DNA of 64,000 nucleotides from Chitinimonas viridis (lineage in GTDB: Bacteria > Pseudomonadota > Gammaproteobacteria > Burkholderiales > Chitinimonadaceae). Position numbers and translations under genes: made by a program. The DNA is taken from positions 1,155,143 through 1,219,142 of the forward strand of contig NZ_JAUFPU010000018.1 of assembly GCF_030409555.1 (NCBI RefSeq), in the 5' to 3' direction. How positions within the stretch are numbered: position 1 is the stretch's first letter; the number at the start of each line of letters is the position of its first letter. Positions 57,309 to 64,000 of this stretch are shown in pieces. Below the pieces are notes generated by a model, which saw only the letters and a list, made by a program, of their open reading frames with translations, made no database searches and had not been told where the DNA came from.

Positions 57309-60300
57309 TCAGGCTGCGGGCTGCTCTTCGCCTATCAGGCGACGGATATGCTCCAGCAGCTCGTCTTCCTGGTAAGGCTTGCCCAGGAAGGCGTTGACGC
57401 CCAGTTCGAACGCATAGTTCTTGTGCTTGTCGGCAGTGCGCGAGGTGATCATGATGATGGGGATGTCGCGCGTGTCGGCATTCAGACGCAGGTTACGCGT
57501 CAGTTCAAAGCCATCCATACGCGGCATTTCCACGTCCAGCAGCATCACCGCCGGGCGGATGTCCTGCAACTTCTGCAGTGCATCCACGCCGTCCTTGGCG
57601 GTCTCCACCTGATAGCCTTCGCGGGCCAGCAGGCGGCCGGTGATCTTGCGCACCGTCAACGAATCATCCACCACCATGACCAGCGGGGCGATCTGCAGGA
57701 TCTCCTCGGGGGCCGGTGCGCTGGCGGCCATGGCGGCATCGAAGTCGGCCACCGGGGCCTCGGCGCGACGCTGCAACAGGGCTAGCGGGTTGATGATGAG
57801 CACGATTTCGCCGTTACCCAGCACGGTAGCGCCGGCGATACCAGCCACCCGCACCAGTTGCGGCCCAATGTTCTTCACCACAACTTCCTGGTTCTTCACC
57901 AGTTCGTCGACATGAACAGCAATGCGGCTGATACCGGAGCGCAGCAACATGATGGTGTTGTAGCGCTTCTGTTCGGGCTGGCTGTCGTAGTCACCCAGCA
58001 AGCGAGGCAGGTAGTGGAAGGGATAGACATTGCCCTGCCACTCGGCCTGATGCCTTTGGTACAGCTGGTTGAGCGGCTCAACCTTCAGTTCCTGCACCTG
58101 TTCCACCATCACCGAGGGGATGGCGTAGAGCTTGCCGGCAACCTTGACCAGCACGGCCTGGGTGACTGCCAGCGTCAGCGGCAGGTGGATGGTGAAGGTG
58201 GTGCCACGACCGGCTTCGGAGGTCACTTCAACGCGACCGCCCAAGTCCTCGATCTCGCTCTTGACCACGTCCATGCCTATGCCACGGCCCGACAGCTGGG
58301 TCACCGCACTGGCGGTAGAGAAGCCGGCTTCGAAGATCAGGCCCATGATATGGGCGTCGGTGTACTCGCCACCGGCTTCGATCAGGCCTTTCTCCACGCC
58401 CTTCTGGCGTATGCGCTCGATGTCGAGACCCGCACCGTCGTCGCGCAGCACCAGTACCAGTTCGTTACCTTCCTGGCGGGCTTCCACCACGATTTCGCCG
58501 AATTCGTTCTTGCCCTTGGCCAGACGCTGGTCAGGCGTCTCGAGGCCATGGTCGATGGCGTTGCGTAGCATATGCTCGAACGGCGACACCATTTTTTCCA
58601 GCACGCCCCGGTCAATCTCGGCGCGGCCACCGCGCAGCTCCAGGTTCACCTTCTTGCTGGTTTCCTTACCGGTCTGGCGCACCAGTCGATACAGGCGTTC
58701 CGATACCGAGGAGAACGGCACCATGCGCACGCGCATCAGTTCCTGCTGCAGGTCACGCGTCATGCGGGCCTGCTGGGTCAGCGCGGCACTGGATTCGTCC
58801 AGGTTCTTCAACAGGTTGTGCTGCACCGTGGCCACGTCATTGACGCTTTCGGCCATGAAGCGGGTGAGTTCCTGCAAACGGCTGAAACGGTCGAATTCCA
58901 GCGGGTCGAAGTCAGGCAGGTCGGTGGCATGGGCCATCCGCGACTGCATCTGCGATTCGGCCTGAATTTCAATCTCGCGCAACTGACCCCGCAGACGGGC
59001 CACGTTATCGGTCAGATCCAGCAAGGAGCGCTTGAGCGCCAGCATTTCGGATTCGATACGGGTACGCGAAATCGACACCTCGCCCGCCTGGTTGACCAGA
59101 CGGTCGACCAGGTCGGAGCGCACCCGTATGCTGGACTTGCCGGCATCGGGGTCGACCAAGCCCAGGGCCGGAGCGGTACGGGCTGCCTGGCCCGGCTGTG
59201 CCGTGGCGATACGGCTGGCTTCGGATGCGGCCGATGCAGCCACCATGGCGGCGATATCGGCTTGTTCCTCGGCCTCGGCGGCGGCTTCAGGCTCGCCATT
59301 GATCAGCCTGTCCTGCAGCTCGTTGATGGCATCGAAGTCGAGATCGAGTTCATCGAGCAGGGCGATGGAGAGATGCTCGCCGGCATTGAGCAGGCGGGTT
59401 TCCATATTGTGGGTGGCTTCACCCATGCGCATGGCGCCGGCCATGCGCGCACTGCCCTTGAGCGTATGCAGCACCCGCTTGAGCGAATCATGGGTCTCGG
59501 TGTTGTTGGGTTCACCGCGCAGCGCACGCAGATCGGCCGACAACTGCGGCAGCAGCTCCTGCATTTCTTCCAGGAAGATAGGCAGCAACTGCTCGTCCAG
59601 CTCATCCTTGACATGGATATCGCCCAGGCGATCCGGCGTGGCCAGATGCATGACGCTGCCCACACCATCCTGCTCGGCAGGCGTGGGGGCAGTGACCAGC
59701 GTGGTTTCTTCCACCAGGGGTTCAAATATCGCCGTCGGGATGACGAATTCCTCGACCGCCGGTGCCTCTGCCTCGGCCACCTCCAGCACAATGGCTTCGT
59801 CCACCGCCGCCAGCGGAATGGCTTCCAGCATGGCTTCGGCGGCCGGTATGGCGTGTACGTCCTCGGCGATCTCGTCCAATACCAGCGGGCTGTCGATGTC
59901 CTCGGCCGGCAGTTCGGCAGCAGGCGCCACCAACTCGGCCGGTTCATCGGCAACGCCCAGCAACTCTGGCGTGGACTCGGTCAGATCCAGCGACAGTTCG
60001 GACAGCAGTTCGGCGCCAGGGAGTTCTTCCAGCACCAGTGCAACCGGGGTGTCCTCGTCGGCGGTCAGTTCTGCTTCCAGGTCTACCAGATCGGCTTCTA
60101 CCTCGGCCTCGTCTGCTGCCAGGGGGGCGTCGATACTGACTTCCGGCAGGGTCTGTTCGTCCAGCGACAGGTCGAGCACATCGGTGCTGTCTGCCGTAGC
60201 GCTCAGGACATCTGCCGGGGTGTCGGCTTCGTCCAGCGATATATCCAGATTCAGCACGTCGGCATCGCTTGCTGCCGCGACTTCTATCGTCTCTTCCAGC

Positions 60301-63300
60301 AGGGCGGCTTCTGTCGCGGCGCTGATTTCCGGCGCCGACAGATCACCCAGATCAAGATGGATCTCTTCCGGCTCCAGCAACAGATCCAACGGCTCGGCCG
60401 TCTCTGCTGGGGCCTCCAGTACCAAGTCCTCGGTGGGCTGGTTGGCGTCCAGATCCAGCGTCAGCCCTTCCAGCGCGGGGGCTTCGGCTACGGTTTCGGC
60501 GGGCGCTGACAGATCCAGGGTCAGGTCGAACTCGGCCGGGGCCGGTTCGCTGTCCAGTGTCAGCAGGGGCTCGGCCTCGTCCTTCAGGCGGTTGGTCAGG
60601 GCTGTCAGCATGGCCACGGTCTGTGGCTCTTCTTGCGGGGTTTCGTAGCGACCCACCTGGCCCAGCATCACGCCCACCTTGTCGATGGCCATGGAGAGGG
60701 TGTCGTAGTCGCCTTGTGCCGGTTCGGCACCCGCCTTCTGGTAGGCCAGCAGGGCTTGCTCTATGGCATAGCCCAGCTCGCCCAGCGAGGTGAAGCCGGT
60801 GGTGTTGGCGATACCGCAAAGGGTATGGGCTGCATGGACAAACTCAGGCCGCACTTCGCCACGGGTGCTGAAGTCGATAAAGGCATCGTTCAGTGTGGCG
60901 AAATGGCGATAGGCCTCGTCAAGGAAGATGCCGAACAAGGCCTTGGAGATGGTGATATCTCCGATGACCAGTTCGGGCGCTTCAACTTCCTCTTCGGGAT
61001 GGGCCAGCTCGATAGAGCCGGGTAGCAGCGGTGCTGCTTCCGGCTCGCCCAGGTCGAAGTCGAGCACGGCCGCTTCGGCGGCCTCGGCTTCTGCCGCAGC
61101 GGGCGGCGCGTCTAGCTCGAAATCCAGCGCGAACTCATCTGCCGGTGCAGCACTCAGTTCGATGGCAGGCTCGGTGGTGGGTGCGGCATCCAGTTCAAGC
61201 AGAGCCGGAGCCTCGCTTGTGAGCTCGGGCAGGGCCAGTTCGATCGGCGTTTCAGCGGCCGGCTCGGCCACAAAGCCCAGATCCAGCGCGGGCTCGGCTT
61301 CCGCTTCTAGGGCGACAGGCTGGGGCGCTTCGGCAGCTGGCGCGGCATGCTCGGGCTCCTGGCCATTCTTCAATTGCTCGGCCAGGGTAAAGATGGCAGT
61401 GGCTTCCACCTGTGCGGTACCGCTCTCCTTGAGCTGATCCACCCAGATCGAGAAGCCCGCCGTGGCTTGCTCCACCAGTTGCAGCAGGCTTGCACTGGCG
61501 CGCTTTTCATCCTGCAGCCACTTGTTCATCACCTGCTCGACCGACCAGGCCACTTCGCCCAGCTGGTTCAGGCCCACCATGCGGCCACTACCCTTGAGGG
61601 TGTGGAAACCACGGCGGATGACAGTCAGCGCTTCCTTGTTGGTAGGCTGATCGCGGATGATGGCCAGATGACTGTTGACGTTGTCCAGCACCTCGACAGC
61701 TTCTTCGAGATAGACCTCCAGCAGTTCGGCATCGACTGCCGCTTCGCTGACGGCCGTACTGACGGCCGGTGCCGCAGCTGGCGCAGGCTCGGTTGCGGGC
61801 GCGCTTTCTGCCTCCGGCAGGCTGGCGGCCGTCGGTAGCTCCAGCTCGACTTCTGGTTCGCTGGCGAACTCGGCGGCGATCTGTTCGGCTTCCGTGGGCA
61901 CGATCTCGTCCGGGGCTTCGCCACGGATCTGGTGCAGCCAGGGGGCAATCAGCTTGCCGCGATCAGCTTCTTCGCGGCGCAGCGCATCGATGTAGAAACC
62001 CAGGCTGGAGAAGGCTTCCGCCAGGAACTCCAACTCTTCGGCCGGGGCCGTGTAGTCCTCAGCCTGGCAGCGTTTGACGATGTCGGCGCAGGCATCCAGT
62101 ATCACCTGGGCGTCACGCTCGTCCAGTATGGTCAGGGCACCGCGTATCTGCCGTATGGGGGCATCCGTACTGAGCAGTTCGCCACGGGTATCCGGGTCGC
62201 GGAAGAAGTCATCCAGGGTTTGTTCGATCTGGCCCAGATTGGTCTGTATTTCCTGTGCTACCTGCGCCATCAGCAGGCGCTCCTGCGCCCGCCGCGATAC
62301 TTCGTCCAGCAGGGTGACCTCAGGCGCACTGGCTGCGCCATCCTTGAGGCGTGCCTGCATGGCCGTGGCCTGGGCCGGGAAGTCGTTAGAGCGCTCGGGG
62401 AAGACCACCAGGGCGTTTTCCAACAGCAGCAGGGCGGTGGCGACTTCCAGCGCCTGGCTCTCGTTGGGCGCAGCAGTCATGCCGGCCACCACTTCCTGCA
62501 GCGTGGCCGCCAGGGTGTCGAAGGCCGGGATGGACAGGCTGATCGCGCGCTTGCTGACCTCGGCCAACTGCTGGCGGAAAGTGGGCAGGCGATCGCTGCT
62601 GCCACCACCCACGCGTGCCCAGTTGTCCTTGGTCTGGTTGATTAGTTCCTTCAGTTCCCGCGCGACCTGCATGGCGGCGAGCTGATGGGCGTCGTCTTCC
62701 AGAGCGCCGGCTGGCAGCAGGGCGTTCAGGCCATAGGCGCGCCGTACCGCTGCGCACTGCACGCTCTGGGTTTCCATGGTGGCGACGGCATACAGCACGT
62801 CGCGGAACAGTCGCTCCGCCACCTTGCCGCCGCTCTCGGACAGCCGCTTGAGCTGCTGATTGAGGCGGGCGAACAGTTGTTTCTGGTCGATATCGAGCTT
62901 GGCCCGATTATCCACGCTGCCTTCGGCCATGGCGGCCGCAGCCCACCAGAAGCCGCGTTGCAGATTGCTCGACTGGGTACGCGCCACGCCGAAAAGGGCC
63001 TGCACCATCCACTGCCCACCCTCGTGCTTGTCACCCTTGAGCCACTTCAGCAGGCCGGCTTCAAAGCGGCTGCGGGCATTCTTCAGGTAAGTCGGGAGGA
63101 TGGCCTCGTCCAGCTTGTGTGCTGCGAGGTTGGCGGGCAGTGTGGCGGACAAGGGGGGGAAGAACAAATCGGCGCCGCTGCTGTGCTTCTCGCCACGCAG
63201 CTCGCGCACGCGGCGATAGCTGGGTAGCAGCTTGAGGGCCAGATCGGGCGAGCCGTTGACCAGTGCTTCCAGGTATTGGGTCAGGCTTTGCGCTGCGTCG

Positions 63301-63575
63301 GAGACCAGCTTGAGCATGCTGCCGTCGGCTTCGCCGCGCTCAACCGCGCCGACGGCGACTTCCAGCTCCTCGGCAAAGCGCGAAGCGCCGGACAGGCCGA
63401 CCATCTCTACTGCACCGCGAACCTGGTGCAGGTGTGTCTGTGCGAACTTGAGTTCGGCGGCATCAGCCTGATTGGCATATTTGGCCAGACTCTGGCGTGC
63501 CTTCTCTAGGGCCTGGTCGATTTCGCCTTTGACCCAGATCAGCGAACCCAGATCGAATTCGGTGTGCGCGCTCAT
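57309..63575 (-). CDS. chpA: ChpA/PilL hybrid chemosensory histidine kinase
   Basis: A 2088-residue CheA-like kinase of the Pil-Chp twitching-motility system. N-terminal helical Hpt-like region (His50), Hpt domains at His658 (FHTLKGSGRMVG), His917 (AHTLCGIANTTG, cysteine in place of lysine) and His1370 (LHTLKGSARMAG), then dimerisation and ATPase domains (RNAIDHGLETPDQR, Asn1672), a CheW-like domain (about 1800-1940) and a C-terminal receiver (VMVVDDSLTVRK; Asp2014 in LLDVEMPRMDG). Long acidic Ala/Leu/Glu/Asp linkers separate the Hpt domains (about 740-870 and 1005-1310). pilJ lies upstream on the same strand. Confidence 0.95.
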   Translation of the reverse strand: MSAHTEFDLGSLIWVKGEIDQALEKARQSLAKYANQADAAELKFAQTHLHQVRGAVEMVGLSGASRFAEELEVAVGAVERGEADGSMLKLVSDAAQSLTQYLEALVNGSPDLALKLLPSYRRVRELRGEKHSSGADLFFPPLSATLPANLAAHKLDEAILPTYLKNARSRFEAGLLKWLKGDKHEGGQWMVQALFGVARTQSSNLQRGFWWAAAAMAEGSVDNRAKLDIDQKQLFARLNQQLKRLSESGGKVAERLFRDVLYAVATMETQSVQCAAVRRAYGLNALLPAGALEDDAHQLAAMQVARELKELINQTKDNWARVGGGSSDRLPTFRQQLAEVSKRAISLSIPAFDTLAATLQEVVAGMTAAPNESQALEVATALLLLENALVVFPERSNDFPAQATAMQARLKDGAASAPEVTLLDEVSRRAQERLLMAQVAQEIQTNLGQIEQTLDDFFRDPDTRGELLSTDAPIRQIRGALTILDERDAQVILDACADIVKRCQAEDYTAPAEELEFLAEAFSSLGFYIDALRREEADRGKLIAPWLHQIRGEAPDEIVPTEAEQIAAEFASEPEVELELPTAASLPEAESAPATEPAPAAAPAVSTAVSEAAVDAELLEVYLEEAVEVLDNVNSHLAIIRDQPTNKEALTVIRRGFHTLKGSGRMVGLNQLGEVAWSVEQVMNKWLQDEKRASASLLQLVEQATAGFSIWVDQLKESGTAQVEATAIFTLAEQLKNGQEPEHAAPAAEAPQPVALEAEAEPALDLGFVAEPAAETPIELALPELTSEAPALLELDAAPTTEPAIELSAAPADEFALDFELDAPPAAAEAEAAEAAVLDFDLGEPEAAPLLPGSIELAHPEEEVEAPELVIGDITISKALFGIFLDEAYRHFATLNDAFIDFSTRGEVRPEFVHAAHTLCGIANTTGFTSLGELGYAIEQALLAYQKAGAEPAQGDYDTLSMAIDKVGVMLGQVGRYETPQEEPQTVAMLTALTNRLKDEAEPLLTLDSEPAPAEFDLTLDLSAPAETVAEAPALEGLTLDLDANQPTEDLVLEAPAETAEPLDLLLEPEEIHLDLGDLSAPEISAATEAALLEETIEVAAASDADVLNLDISLDEADTPADVLSATADSTDVLDLSLDEQTLPEVSIDAPLAADEAEVEADLVDLEAELTADEDTPVALVLEELPGAELLSELSLDLTESTPELLGVADEPAELVAPAAELPAEDIDSPLVLDEIAEDVHAIPAAEAMLEAIPLAAVDEAIVLEVAEAEAPAVEEFVIPTAIFEPLVEETTLVTAPTPAEQDGVGSVMHLATPDRLGDIHVKDELDEQLLPIFLEEMQELLPQLSADLRALRGEPNNTETHDSLKRVLHTLKGSARMAGAMRMGEATHNMETRLLNAGEHLSIALLDELDLDFDAINELQDRLINGEPEAAAEAEEQADIAAMVAASAASEASRIATAQPGQAARTAPALGLVDPDAGKSSIRVRSDLVDRLVNQAGEVSISRTRIESEMLALKRSLLDLTDNVARLRGQLREIEIQAESQMQSRMAHATDLPDFDPLEFDRFSRLQELTRFMAESVNDVATVQHNLLKNLDESSAALTQQARMTRDLQQELMRVRMVPFSSVSERLYRLVRQTGKETSKKVNLELRGGRAEIDRGVLEKMVSPFEHMLRNAIDHGLETPDQRLAKGKNEFGEIVVEARQEGNELVLVLRDDGAGLDIERIRQKGVEKGLIEAGGEYTDAHIMGLIFEAGFSTASAVTQLSGRGIGMDVVKSEIEDLGGRVEVTSEAGRGTTFTIHLPLTLAVTQAVLVKVAGKLYAIPSVMVEQVQELKVEPLNQLYQRHQAEWQGNVYPFHYLPRLLGDYDSQPEQKRYNTIMLLRSGISRIAVHVDELVKNQEVVVKNIGPQLVRVAGIAGATVLGNGEIVLIINPLALLQRRAEAPVADFDAAMAASAPAPEEILQIAPLVMVVDDSLTVRKITGRLLAREGYQVETAKDGVDALQKLQDIRPAVMLLDVEMPRMDGFELTRNLRLNADTRDIPIIMITSRTADKHKNYAFELGVNAFLGKPYQEDELLEHIRRLIGEEQPAA

Positions 63576-63781
63576 CGATGTTGTGTTTCCGCGTTGCGGG
63601 GCCGCCCTGCTCCTGGTCTAGCGAAGATGGATGGCTGGCGCGTAACGGGCCGCCATAGGGGCGGGCCTAGTGTCATCGCGCGGGCGCCATGTCTTGGCAG
63701 GAATGAGCTTGGGGCGTTCCCCTTTATGGCTTGAGAGCTATAGGGCCACCACGGCATTCTGCCGTTGCAGCCCTTGCCGAA

Positions 63782-64000
63782 TCAGAGTTTGAAGCCCGCA
63801 ACCGAACCCTTCAGTTCGGCTGCCAGACCAGTCAGCTGACCAATCTGCACGGCAGTCTGCTTGGTACCGGCAGTGGTCTGCTCGGTAATGCGCAAAATGT
63901 CCTGCATCGATACGGCCACCTTGTCGGCCAGTTGCTGCTGCGACTGGCTGGCCTTGGCGATGGTCTCGATCAGACCGGCCAGTTCGTTCGACACCTGGCC
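63782..64000 (-). CDS. pilJ: PilJ methyl-accepting chemotaxis protein, C-terminal end (partial)
   Basis: The last 72 codons of a chemoreceptor that continues beyond the window. The segment is a signalling coiled coil (LIETIAKASQSQQQLADKV) ending in TAGTKQTAVQIGQLTGLAAELKGSVAGFKL, typical of PilJ. About 205 bases without a gene separate it from chpA. It should pass signals to ChpA. Confidence 0.85.
   Translation of the reverse strand, partial: GQVSNELAGLIETIAKASQSQQQLADKVAVSMQDILRITEQTTAGTKQTAVQIGQLTGLAAELKGSVAGFKL

Noticed and set aside
58572-60648. Long plus-strand open frames (645 and 538 codons) opposite chpA
   Set aside because: They are antisense to a clear multi-domain kinase; the low-complexity, GC-rich coding strand leaves the opposite strand open. 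No domain or ribosome site seen.

Overview
This 64 kb window looks like a chromosomal segment of a GC-rich betaproteobacterium, most likely Neisseriales-like; the genus cannot be fixed from sequence alone. The grounds are a full proteobacterial dcw cluster with MurE of the meso-DAP type, an A-type RNase P RNA, recC-recB-recD, two-subunit glycyl-tRNA synthetase next to gmhB and plsC, a RegB/RegA redox pair, a lipase with its steric foldase, and a Pil-Chp signalling gene. Codon use is even throughout and no prophage, conjugative module or CRISPR array is visible.

Layout. 0-5.2 kb: small housekeeping genes (VanZ-like membrane protein, HutD/Ves, TusA, DUF1801), pyrC, rnpB with its terminator, msrP and two small envelope proteins. 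5.36-24.3 kb: the division and cell-wall cluster mraZ-rsmH-ftsL-ftsI-murE-murF-mraY-murD-ftsW-murG-murC-ddlB-ftsQ-ftsA-ftsZ, then lpxC and a 60-residue membrane protein. It opens with a sigma70-type promoter overlapped by MraZ boxes at exact 10 bp spacing. Most junctions overlap by ATGA or GTGA, but a tandem repeat block separates ddlB from ftsQ, and a 24-codon mini-ORF bridges ftsQ and ftsA. 24.4-35.8 kb: a PAS-GAF-GGDEF-EAL c-di-GMP protein converging on recC-recB-recD. 35.9-44.5 kb: glyQ, a lipoprotein, glyS, an internally deleted acyltransferase relic, gmhB, plsC, a YgjP-like metalloprotein, the RegB/RegA-type pair and an inositol monophosphatase-like enzyme.

44.5-57.3 kb is the most plastic part. 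It holds a three-copy tandem repeat, a periplasmic solute-binding protein, lipA and lifO separated by an IS1031-type MITE with a TTA target duplication, btuB with a cobalamin riboswitch, small unknown genes, a frameshifted sterol-desaturase-like gene, a glycine-rich-tailed membrane protein, and divergent glpK/glpD for glycerol use. 57.3-64 kb: a 2088-residue ChpA/PilL hybrid kinase and the 3' end of pilJ, the twitching-motility chemosensory system.

No clearly new multi-gene system was found. The best leads are the repeat family shared between the dcw cluster and the 44-48 kb region (one copy appears to supply the ftsQ ribosome-binding site), the mini-ORF coupling ftsQ to ftsA, the MITE in the lipase locus, two broken or reduced genes, msrP without msrQ, and two similarly built two-helix mini-proteins.
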